Shown here in pieces: positions 53,726 to 61,489 of a stretch of 64,000 bases of DNA. Under the pieces are notes generated by a model. The model was given only the letters and a program-made list of their open reading frames with translations. It ran no database searches and was not told the origin of the DNA. Positions within the stretch are counted from its first letter, which is position 1, and every line of letters begins with the position of its first letter. The position numbers and the translations under genes were made by a program. The stretch is from Streptomyces katrae (lineage in GTDB: Bacteria; Actinomycetota; Actinomycetes; Streptomycetales; Streptomycetaceae), in contig NZ_CP020042.1 in assembly GCF_002028425.1 (NCBI RefSeq), positions 3,534,001-3,598,000 of the forward strand, in the 5' to 3' direction.

Positions 53726-55375
53726 TCAGTGGGACTTGGAAGCTGCCGGCTTGGGCGAGGGGGACTGGCCGGACGGGGCCGGGTCGGAGGGAGAGGGCGA
53801 ACCGGACGGTGCGGGAGAGGCGTTCGCCCCGGAGGACGGAGCGGGGCTCGGCGAGGCCGTGCCCGGCGTGTCCGCCCGCCCACCCGTCGGATCCATGACA
53901 CCGCCGCGGATGTCCTTGATGAACCAGCCCTGCGCCGTGTTCACCACGGTCACGCGGTACGAGCGCTTCAGGGCCGTTTCCCCCTTCGCGTCGTCGGCCC
54001 CGCCGCCGCCCCAGACGACGGTCACCCGTGCCGGGACCGACTGCCCCTGCGCATAGCTGATCTTGTCGCCGGACTTGGCGCCCTCCGGCGCCAGCGCCTG
54101 GACCTCCTGGACCACCGGTGCGGTCAGCGCGCCGGCCAGCCCCGATATCGCCGCCGGGGTGGCGTCGGGTGTGGTGAAGCGGGCCAGGGCGGTGGTGTCG
54201 GACGCCGCCCACGCCTTGAAATACCCCGTCAGGACCTGGTCCCGGAGCTGGTTGGACAGCTCCTGGTCGACGACCTCTTCCTCCTTCTCCAGCGCGGGCG
54301 CGGTGTCGCGGATCGGCAGCGGCATCTCGCCGACGTTGCCGACGACCCGCAGCCCCGAGGCCCCGGCGAGGTCCTTGACGTACACCGGTACGGAGAGGGT
54401 GGTGGTGCGGCCGCCCGTGTAGGTGACCTGGATGTTGAGGTACCGGCCGTTCTTCCCGTACTCGGGGAGCTCTTCGACGGTCCCGTCCCAGTTCGCCTGC
54501 TTGACCTGCTGCTTGCCCTTCCCGTTCCAGCCGCAGTCCCGGTCGACGCCGGACGAGGTGTAGTGGGAGAGGGATTCGCGGCGCTTGTCGGCGGTCTCCG
54601 GCGAGTACGTCATGCAGAGGGAGGCGTACTCCTCCGCGAAGACGGCCGCGGCCTGGACCGGGAAGTCGGTGAGCCGGTAGCGGGTCAGGTCCTGGCTGTT
54701 CAGGGCGGCGGGCTTCACGGTGACCGACGACCTGCCGATGACCAGGCCCGTGACCCCGCAGGACCCCAGTGCGAAGGCGCATGCGGTGATCAGGAGCGTG
54801 GCGCGCAGGGCGACGTGCGTGCTCTTGCCGTTGGAAGGCAGCCGGCCGCCGGGGCGCGGCACGTCGAACCGGGCGTCCGGCCCCTTGGCAGCGCTCTGCG
54901 CGGAGGCGGGCGCGCTCTGGGCGGTCGACGAGCCGTCCTCACCGACGGGTGAGGCGGGCGCGACGGTGGCGGCGGGTGCGGGTGCGGGTGCGGGTGCGGC
55001 GGGGGCGGGGGACTTCCCGCCACCCTTGCGGCTCTCCCGCGCGGCCTTCTTGCTCTCGTACTCCGCCTTGCGCGCGGCCCTCTTGCGTTCGGACTCGGCC
55101 TTCCGATCGGCCTTCGCCTGCTCCCGCTTGTCCTTCTTCGACTCCGCCGCGGCGGCCTCCGCGCGCGGCGGCAGGCTCGGTACGGCGGCCTGCCCGGGCG
55201 GAACGTTGGACTGCGGGGCCACACGCACCCACGCGGCGGCCACCTGGCTGCGGGCCGCCTCCGGGGAGAGCTGCGGCGCGGCCGGGGCCTCGTACGGACC
55301 CGGCGCCTGCTGCGCGGGGTTCCCGGCAGGCCGGCCCTCGCCGACCCCGTCCGCAGAACTGCTGTGGTCCGTCAT
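53726..55375 (-). CDS. TcpC-like (VirB8-type) conjugal transfer protein
   Basis: 549 residues from ATG 55375, with GGGGAGAGAG upstream. About 190 disordered Lys/Ala/Pro-rich cytosolic residues, one membrane helix (VALRATLLITACAFALGSCG), then two NTF2-like extracellular domains (VQAAAVFAEEYASLCMTYSP; YFKAWAASDTTALARFTTPD, SYRVTVVNTAQGWFIKDIRG). This is the plan of TcpC/Orf13 of conjugative elements. First gene of the minus secretion operon, whose promoter region holds several GTGAGGAAA motifs. Confidence 0.85.
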   Translation of the reverse strand: MTDHSSSADGVGEGRPAGNPAQQAPGPYEAPAAPQLSPEAARSQVAAAWVRVAPQSNVPPGQAAVPSLPPRAEAAAAESKKDKREQAKADRKAESERKRAARKAEYESKKAARESRKGGGKSPAPAAPAPAPAPAATVAPASPVGEDGSSTAQSAPASAQSAAKGPDARFDVPRPGGRLPSNGKSTHVALRATLLITACAFALGSCGVTGLVIGRSSVTVKPAALNSQDLTRYRLTDFPVQAAAVFAEEYASLCMTYSPETADKRRESLSHYTSSGVDRDCGWNGKGKQQVKQANWDGTVEELPEYGKNGRYLNIQVTYTGGRTTTLSVPVYVKDLAGASGLRVVGNVGEMPLPIRDTAPALEKEEEVVDQELSNQLRDQVLTGYFKAWAASDTTALARFTTPDATPAAISGLAGALTAPVVQEVQALAPEGAKSGDKISYAQGQSVPARVTVVWGGGGADDAKGETALKRSYRVTVVNTAQGWFIKDIRGGVMDPTGGRADTPGTASPSPAPSSGANASPAPSGSPSPSDPAPSGQSPSPKPAASKSH

Positions 55376-55492
55376 CGAGTCGGCTCTCTCCCCGCGTGTG
55401 ATCCCCGTCCGCCGGTCGGGCGTGCGGCGGGCCCTGGTGAGACCAGGTGCGGACGGCAGTGTGGCAAATCGAGCTGACATTCCCCTCCCGCA

Positions 55493-55542
55493 TTTCCTCG
55501 CGAGGAGGGGTGAGGAAAAAGTAAGGAATCCCTGTGAGGAAA
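55493..55542. promoter_or_regulatory. GTGAGGAAA motif cluster, divergent secretion promoters
   Basis: Three copies: TTTCCTCG (55493-55500), GTGAGGAAA (55510-55518) and GTGAGGAAA (55534-55542). They lie between the TcpC-like gene (minus) and the 55649 gene (plus). Same motif clusters at 58516-58613. Confidence 0.65.
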
Positions 55543-55648
55543 ACCGGGGGGCGGATGACGCGGTGACCTGGCCGCGGCTCCGTCACAATGCCGGGTTGTG
55601 CCCCAGTCGCGGGCGCGTAGCCGTCCCCGACTCCCCGAAGGACGAGAG

Positions 55649-56107
55649 TTGAGCCAGCAGCAGCTTCACCCGTGGCAGGACGCGGGCACCGCACCCGAGG
55701 CCCCCGAACCGCCGGTGGTGGAGGCCGCACACGCCTGGATCTCCGGCTACGAGCCGGGCAACCCCTGGCAGTCGAAGCTCTGCCTGCGCACCCCGCACGG
55801 CACGGTCGCGTACCCCCTGACCCCGCACACCATGCCGGACCTGCTGGAGGGCCTGGTGGTGGTCGCGCAGGAGCAGCAGGGCGTGACGGGGGCGGACGCC
55901 CTGTACGACGCGGACGCCGACGAGCCCGAGGCCGGCACGGACCCCGACGAGCCCACGGAGCCCACGAGCATCCACAACGGCCGCGCGGCGCGCCTGACCG
56001 GCTGGGCCGTGGTGCACGAACTGTGGGAGCGCGAGGACCCGAAGGTCCGGCTCATCATGGGCGCGATCGTCGTCACCGTCTTCGCGTTGGGGATCTTGCT
56101 TTCCTGA
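55649..56107 (+). CDS. Secretion-cluster protein with C-terminal TM helix
   Basis: 152 residues if TTG 55649 is the start (GAAGGA 6 nt upstream); GTG 55598 is the in-frame alternative. Cytosolic acidic part (DADADEPEAGTDPDEPTE) and a final membrane helix (VRLIMGAIVVTVFALGILLS). Contains SGYEPGNPWQSKLCLRTPHG. Tail-anchored protein of unknown role, first gene of the plus side of the secretion cluster. Confidence 0.7.
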   Translation: MSQQQLHPWQDAGTAPEAPEPPVVEAAHAWISGYEPGNPWQSKLCLRTPHGTVAYPLTPHTMPDLLEGLVVVAQEQQGVTGADALYDADADEPEAGTDPDEPTEPTSIHNGRAARLTGWAVVHELWEREDPKVRLIMGAIVVTVFALGILLS

Positions 56108-56147
56108 CGAGATACGGTCAAACCCACCACGGACGAAGGAGCCAACC

Positions 56148-56783
56148 ATGCTGAGGGAAACGACCGGCCGCACGCCACAGGACCTTGCCGCCGAACTGGC
56201 GGGCCTCAAGGCCGTCGACGACTGGCCCTCGGTGTGGTCGGGTCCGCCTCAGAGTGGAACCTGGGAGTTCAAGACGTGGTGCGGGCGTTACAACTGGGAG
56301 CCGCTCACCTTCGATCGGCAGTTGCGCGTGCGGACGGGCAGCGGCGGAAAGTGGACGTTCTACGACCGGGCGGGTGGCCAGTGGAGCCCGGTGCGGACTC
56401 TGGTGCACTACGCCTGGCAGCTGATGGCCGAGGACGCCGCGGAGAACAGTGCGGTGTTCGACACCATGGCTGCGACGTGGCCGGAGTTCCTCGGGGCGGC
56501 CACGAGTGTCCTCGGCGCTCCTACGTGGACCGGCCCCTGGGACGCCGTCGATTTCCCGGAACCGCCCAACCCGAGGTACTGGGCCGACCGTGATGAGCGC
56601 ATGCTCAACCGCGAGCCCTACCGCTTCGCCTACTGGGCACCCGAGGCAGGCGTTCCCGGCCAGCCGTTCATCGTGCTGTCACAGACAGTGGCCTTCCAGA
56701 CCTGGACCTCCCAGATGGAGGGCGGTGCGGCCGTCTCGCTCGACGTGTACGCGCCCGATGAGGCCGCGGAGGCGGACCAGTGA
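56148..56783 (+). CDS. Unknown protein in secretion cluster
   Basis: 211 residues, soluble, Trp-rich (WPSVWSGPPQSGTWEFKTW, WDAVDFPEPPNPRYWAD). No recognised domain. Its stop overlaps the start of the next gene. Base composition is slightly less GC-rich than neighbours, perhaps a more recent insertion. May be an immunity or adapter protein, or a cargo, for the transport system; unproven. Confidence 0.65.
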   Translation: MLRETTGRTPQDLAAELAGLKAVDDWPSVWSGPPQSGTWEFKTWCGRYNWEPLTFDRQLRVRTGSGGKWTFYDRAGGQWSPVRTLVHYAWQLMAEDAAENSAVFDTMAATWPEFLGAATSVLGAPTWTGPWDAVDFPEPPNPRYWADRDERMLNREPYRFAYWAPEAGVPGQPFIVLSQTVAFQTWTSQMEGGAAVSLDVYAPDEAAEADQ

Positions 56784-58105
56784 CGGAACTGGCTCGGCCG
56801 ACACAAGCCGAGATAGCACGCGCCATCGCCCTCGAAGAGGCCTACAACGCAACCCATCCGCTCACCCCGGACAAGGTCAGGGAAGCAGTCGGACGCCTGT
56901 ACGGGGACTGGATGGCCGAGGGGGGGAAGGAAAAGTTCGAGGACGTACTGGTCTACGCCGCCCATGTCGCGAAGACCCAGTCACCGACGAGCGAGGACCG
57001 GGGGGAGGTCCGCGCACTGTGGTCCTTCATGTCCCAGCCGGAAGGTGCCCCGAAAGCGATAAGACACCAGTTCCTTGCCCAGGCGTGCGGTGAGAGCCGT
57101 GGCTACCAGGTGCTCGAGGACACCCCGGTGGGACTCCAGCTGACGTCTTACGAGTTGTGGGATCCGGGGGTGCAGAAGGCGCTCACCCGGCAGCTGCGTC
57201 TTGACGAGGCCGTGGTCCAGCAGAGTCCCTTCGACATCTGGGACGCCGCCTCGGCGTCCTATGCCGGGGCGGCAACCGGGGAGATGGCAGTCTTCGCTGC
57301 CGATATCGGCGCCGATTCCATTCTGGGCAAAACCGAGATGCCACGGGTCGTCGGTCCCGAGGGTGTCGGCAGGGAAGCGGTTCGGTTCGCGATCGACTTT
57401 CCCCACCACCAGCACCTGCCGACCGACATGTACGACCTGTTGGCCGACGAGGGTGTGCGCTGCCAGCTGCGCGTGGAGGACTACCTCGAAAAGTCCACCA
57501 CTCCTCGGGGGTTCGCCGACAAGCTCGCCGCCGTCGACGTGCCCGAGCACCTGCGGGAGGCACGTGACGCAGCGGTCGAGAGGCTGAGAACGGCCGACGC
57601 ATACAGCGAACTGGTCGACCCCCGGGCAGAGGTCACCGAGCCCGAACTCGCGGAGCGGGATCCCCACGTACCCGAACTCACGGACCTCGAACCCGAGGAA
57701 CCCCAGGACCCCACAGCTGGGGACCCCCAGCCCAACGACCCCGAGCTCGAGGACCCCGAGTTCGGAGAGCCCGAAGAACCCCAGGACCCCGCACCGGGGG
57801 CGCCCGACCTCGACGAATCCGAGCTCGAGGAACCCGAGTTCGCAGAACCCGAGATGCCCGAGGGGCCCGCATTCGGCGAACGCGACCTCGACCAGCCCGA
57901 ACACGAAAACCCCGAGTTCGCAGAACCCGAACCCCCGCAGCCCCAGCCCAAGGTGGTCGTGCGCGGTCAGTCCTTCCTCCCCGGATCGCGCCTGCCCCAG
58001 ACCCTCACCGGGCCGCCCCGCCCCTCCCCCGCCATGACGAGTACGCACGGCGTGATGAACCCGGTGGTCGAGACCGCCCCCAAGGCCCCGGAGATGGACC
58101 GGTGA
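56780..58105 (+). CDS. Protein with acidic DPE-rich repeats
   Basis: 441 residues. Residues 1-290 form a globular, mostly helical domain (TQAEIARAIALEEAYNATHP, RGFADKLAAVDVPEHLREAR). Residues ~290-400 are low-complexity repeats of PEEPQDP, DPELEDPEF and EPEFAEPE type, very acidic. No membrane segment or signal. GTGA overlaps on both sides couple it to its neighbours. Could be a secreted cargo or a spacer for a surface protein, but nothing proves this. Confidence 0.65.
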   Translation: MTELARPTQAEIARAIALEEAYNATHPLTPDKVREAVGRLYGDWMAEGGKEKFEDVLVYAAHVAKTQSPTSEDRGEVRALWSFMSQPEGAPKAIRHQFLAQACGESRGYQVLEDTPVGLQLTSYELWDPGVQKALTRQLRLDEAVVQQSPFDIWDAASASYAGAATGEMAVFAADIGADSILGKTEMPRVVGPEGVGREAVRFAIDFPHHQHLPTDMYDLLADEGVRCQLRVEDYLEKSTTPRGFADKLAAVDVPEHLREARDAAVERLRTADAYSELVDPRAEVTEPELAERDPHVPELTDLEPEEPQDPTAGDPQPNDPELEDPEFGEPEEPQDPAPGAPDLDESELEEPEFAEPEMPEGPAFGERDLDQPEHENPEFAEPEPPQPQPKVVVRGQSFLPGSRLPQTLTGPPRPSPAMTSTHGVMNPVVETAPKAPEMDR

Positions 58106-58491
58106 CCGGCCCCGGAGAGGTACCCGCCCCCGGGGAGGAGGTCGAGCTCTACTTCTCGGACGTCTTCGCCTTCGTCAGCGAGTTCCTCGCTCCGACCATC
58201 CGCCGCCGCCTGAACGGCTCCTCCGCCACCTGGTGCCCCCGCTGGTGGGAGCACCCCGAGGCCGGCGCGCGGCTCTCCGCGCTCTGGCTGGCCTGGGAGC
58301 AGCTGCGCCTGGAGCCCACGCTCGGCCTGTCGACGTGGTGGCTGCACCATGCCGATCCGCACCTGCGGGTGCTGATGGACACGGACCTCGGCCCGTTCGC
58401 GGCCTGCTCCCCCAAGGCGGGCGGGCACACGGCCTTCCCCTTCGAGCCGCTCCCCCTCGAGGAGTACGACCCCGAGGCACAACCCTTGTAA
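58102..58491 (+). CDS. DUF4913 protein
   Basis: 129 residues. DUF4913 signature: VFAFVSEFLAPTIRRRL, WCPRWWEHPEAGARLSALWL, WWLHHADPHLRVLMD and DLGPFAAC. The family is found in actinobacterial plasmids and conjugation-like clusters. Overlaps the previous stop (GTGA). Function unknown. Confidence 0.88.
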   Translation: MTGPGEVPAPGEEVELYFSDVFAFVSEFLAPTIRRRLNGSSATWCPRWWEHPEAGARLSALWLAWEQLRLEPTLGLSTWWLHHADPHLRVLMDTDLGPFAACSPKAGGHTAFPFEPLPLEEYDPEAQPL

Positions 58492-58515
58492 GGAACCGGT
58501 GAGGACGCGCGAGAC

Positions 58516-58613
58516 GTTCCTCACCATTTCCTCACATCCGTCAACGACGCCCTGACCGTGCTGTTTTCCTCAGCCCGGATCCTTCCCTTTCCTCGGAATT
58601 CCCCGCGAGGAAA
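58516..58613. promoter_or_regulatory. TTTCCTCAC motif cluster upstream of hydrolase operon
   Basis: Five copies of the same motif: GTTCCTCAC (58516-58524), TTTCCTCAC (58527-58535), TTTCCTCAG (58565-58573), TTTCCTCGG (58588-58596) and GCGAGGAAA (58605-58613). They lie 70-170 nt before the 58684 gene. Confidence 0.65.
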
Positions 58614-58683
58614 ACCCGCGCTCCCTCGGCCGTCCCGCCACCTACGGTGGCTCGGCGACCAGACTGAGGGAGGGCCCGGGACG

Positions 58684-59355
58684 GTGGATTCACCTACCGA
58701 GAACAAGCGAAGTGCCGTACTGGCCATGGCACTACTAGGTGCCCTGCTGGTCGGCAGCCTGGTCGTCCTCACCGTGTTCAGCGGCGAGGACGACTCCGCA
58801 ACCGACGCCAAACCCAAAACGCCGACGGCCACCCGGGGCGCGGGCAGCGGCGGCGCGGGCGGCGCCCCCGCCGCGCAAACAGGGGCCGCCGATTCCGTGC
58901 CGCCCATCGTCAGGCCGGACGACCTGGCCGCGGCGCACCGCGTAATGGCCGAGTACATGTCGGGCCTGAGCACCTATAAGCACACCGACACGGCCGCCTC
59001 CTGGACGCCCCCGCTGCTGGACCGCACCGTGCGCAGCGAGGAAATGAAGCAGCTGACCGTGCTCCCGACGGGCAAGGCCTGGGCGGAGTGCCAGCAGGCC
59101 AAGTGCTCTTCCGTCGGGCAGGCGGTAGTGCGCCGGGACGCACAGATCTCCGACGAACTCGCGCGCGGCAGCGGCCAGACGATCTCCAGCGTGGTGGAAG
59201 TGACCGCGACCCGCTCGAAGGACGGCCGCAAGGCCGAGACCGAGACCAACACCTGGCTCGTGAGCGCGCGCAAGGTCGGCGGCGAGTGGCAGCTGGCGGG
59301 CTTCGACATCTACGGCCTGGGCAACGTGGGCGCGCCCGAGCCGAAGGGGGAGTGA
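58684..59355 (+). CDS. Single-TM VirB8-like secretion component
   Basis: 223 residues from GTG 58684 (VDSPTENKRSAVLAMALLGA), with GAGGGAGG upstream. One membrane helix (residues ~10-33), a Gly/Ala linker, then an NTF2-like extracellular domain (DLAAAHRVMAEYMSGLSTYK, TNTWLVSARKVGGEWQLAGF). Two cysteines (WAECQQAKCSS) may form a disulfide. Resembles a shortened TcpC/VirB8; the assignment is from topology rather than strong motifs. Confidence 0.68.
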   Translation: MDSPTENKRSAVLAMALLGALLVGSLVVLTVFSGEDDSATDAKPKTPTATRGAGSGGAGGAPAAQTGAADSVPPIVRPDDLAAAHRVMAEYMSGLSTYKHTDTAASWTPPLLDRTVRSEEMKQLTVLPTGKAWAECQQAKCSSVGQAVVRRDAQISDELARGSGQTISSVVEVTATRSKDGRKAETETNTWLVSARKVGGEWQLAGFDIYGLGNVGAPEPKGE

Positions 59356-59361
59356 ACGCCC

Positions 59362-61401
59362 GTGGTGGCTCCTGCCGTACTGGCAGCCGCGTCGAAGGCC
59401 GCCAAGGCGGCGAAGGCCGCGAAGGGTGCGGCTCAACTCGCCTCGGGACAGGGTGGCGGAGGCGGCGGCAAGAAGAAGAGCAACGTCAAGTGGCTGCTGA
59501 TCATCGCCGCCGGCGGGATGCCGATGTTCGGCATCGGCATCGTCCTCATCGTCCTGCTCATCGCCCTGGTGGGCGGCATCGGCGGCGGCGCCGCCCAGGC
59601 CGCCTGCGGCGGGTACGGGAACACCGCCGGCGCCGGCAACACCAGTGACAAGGCGGCGACGAACCCGATCATGCCCGCCGGCAAGATGTACATGCCGAGC
59701 GACACCGCCCGCGACGAGATACCCCCGAAGATGATCCTCGCCTCGATGCGTGCCGCCGCCCGCTACGACGGCCTCGACTGGACGATCATCGCCGGGCAGA
59801 TGTACCAGGAGACGAGGTACGGCCAGGACAAGTCCGCGGCCCCCGGCGGCGACAACGGCCTCGGCTACAAGGGCCTGCTGCAGTTCGGTGACTGGGCCTG
59901 GGGCCAATACGGCGAGGACGGCAACGGCGACGGCCAGAAGGACCGCTACGGCATCGACGACCTGGCCTTCGCCGCGGCCAACTACATGCACGCCCTGAAG
60001 GTGGAGACCAACGCCTGGGACGCGCTGCTCGGCTACTCCGGCTCCACCAAGACCAACACGGTCTATCCCCGCGTGGTCCTCACCCAGGCGGCCCGCTACC
60101 GCGGCACCCTCACCGGTGACAAGGACCTCATCAACCGCTGGTACGCGCACCTGAAGACCACCGTCGAGAAGAATCCTTCCTTCCCGGTCCTGGGCCAGAG
60201 CTCGGACATCCCCGAGCCCGTCGGCAACGACGCCCAGCCGAGCGAGGCGCTGAGCATCCGCTCCAAGGGCCCCCACAGCTGGTCCACCCCTCCCCTCGGC
60301 GGAGGCGGACAGGGCGGCACGACCACGGCCATGGCACCGATGGCGTTCTCCCGCCCGCTCACGGCCCCCTTCCGCCCCGACGACCCGCCCGCAACGAGCG
60401 ACGGCAAGAACTGGCAGTGGCCGCTCAAGCAGGGCACGTACACGATCGGCACCAAGTACCACCAGGAAGGCCCGCACTGGAGCCTCGGCTACCACACCGG
60501 CCTCGACCTGGAGGCCTCCACCGGCACCCCGATCTACGCCCCGGCCGACGGCAAGGTCGTGAAGGTCGGCAGCGGCGGCGCGTACGGCAACGAGACCCGC
60601 CTCGAGCACGCGGGCGGCGTCATCACCCTGTACGCGCACCAGAGCAGCGTCGCCGTGAAGATGGGCGACACCGTCAAGCGCGGCGACCAGATCGGCCAGG
60701 TCGGTGCCACGGGGAACGTGACCGGCCCGCACCTCCACTGGGAGGTGCTGATGCCGGGCGTCGACGACCCCTTCCGCAGCGGACAGGACAACGGCCCCGG
60801 CGAGATCGACCCGGAGGCGTGGCTCGCCGGGAAGATCACGGCCAGCCCCGACTACGGCGGCACGCCCGGGGGCGTCGGCAACGGCAAGGACGCGGACTAC
60901 CGCGACTGCGCCAAGAACGGCAAGGGCACCCCCGTCCCGCCGGACGGCGCCGGTTCGTCCGGGCCCCTGCCCGACGTGGACGACCAGGTGGTCCGGGCGG
61001 CGCTCGGCTGGGCGCAGCGCGGCATCGGCAAGCCCTACGCCTGGGGGGCCGCGCGGCTCCAGGGCGACAACCCCACGTCCTTCGACTGCTCCAGCTTCAC
61101 GCAGTGGATCTACTACCAAGCCAGCGGCGGCAAGATCAACATCGGGGACAACACCTACGAGCAGCAGCCCAACCTGTCGAAGTACAAGGTGGACCTGAGC
61201 CAGTCCAAGCCGGGCGACGTGATCTTCTTCCACCCCAGCGCGCGGGGGTCGGAGCACGTCGGCATCGTCTGGGATCCGGCCAAGCACACGATCCTGCACG
61301 CCCCGAGGCCGGGCAAGAACGTCGAGTTCAGCAACTGGGAATGGCAGGGGCAGATCACGGGCGTCTACCGGGTGCCCACGGGAGGGAAGTTCCCTTCCTG
61401 A
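59362..61401 (+). CDS. Three-domain cell-wall hydrolase (LT + M23 + NlpC/P60)
   Basis: 679 residues, GTG start. TM helix ~43-72. Lytic transglycosylase-like domain ~110-250 with Glu150 in AGQMYQETRYG. M23 endopeptidase ~365-480 with GYHTGLDLEA and HLHWE. NlpC/P60 domain ~550-679 with Cys ~575 in FDCSSFTQWI, His ~632 in SEHVGIVWD. Cleaves glycan and peptide cross-links to let a secretion channel cross the wall. Three enzyme types in one protein is more than the two usual in TcpG/VirB1-like proteins. Confidence 0.88.
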   Translation: MVAPAVLAAASKAAKAAKAAKGAAQLASGQGGGGGGKKKSNVKWLLIIAAGGMPMFGIGIVLIVLLIALVGGIGGGAAQAACGGYGNTAGAGNTSDKAATNPIMPAGKMYMPSDTARDEIPPKMILASMRAAARYDGLDWTIIAGQMYQETRYGQDKSAAPGGDNGLGYKGLLQFGDWAWGQYGEDGNGDGQKDRYGIDDLAFAAANYMHALKVETNAWDALLGYSGSTKTNTVYPRVVLTQAARYRGTLTGDKDLINRWYAHLKTTVEKNPSFPVLGQSSDIPEPVGNDAQPSEALSIRSKGPHSWSTPPLGGGGQGGTTTAMAPMAFSRPLTAPFRPDDPPATSDGKNWQWPLKQGTYTIGTKYHQEGPHWSLGYHTGLDLEASTGTPIYAPADGKVVKVGSGGAYGNETRLEHAGGVITLYAHQSSVAVKMGDTVKRGDQIGQVGATGNVTGPHLHWEVLMPGVDDPFRSGQDNGPGEIDPEAWLAGKITASPDYGGTPGGVGNGKDADYRDCAKNGKGTPVPPDGAGSSGPLPDVDDQVVRAALGWAQRGIGKPYAWGAARLQGDNPTSFDCSSFTQWIYYQASGGKINIGDNTYEQQPNLSKYKVDLSQSKPGDVIFFHPSARGSEHVGIVWDPAKHTILHAPRPGKNVEFSNWEWQGQITGVYRVPTGGKFPS

Positions 61402-61489
61402 CCCCGACCGCACGACACGACACCCGAATCCAGCCGAAGAACGAGATGCCGACGTCCACCCCGGGCGCGGCGGAAGGAACGCCCTGACC

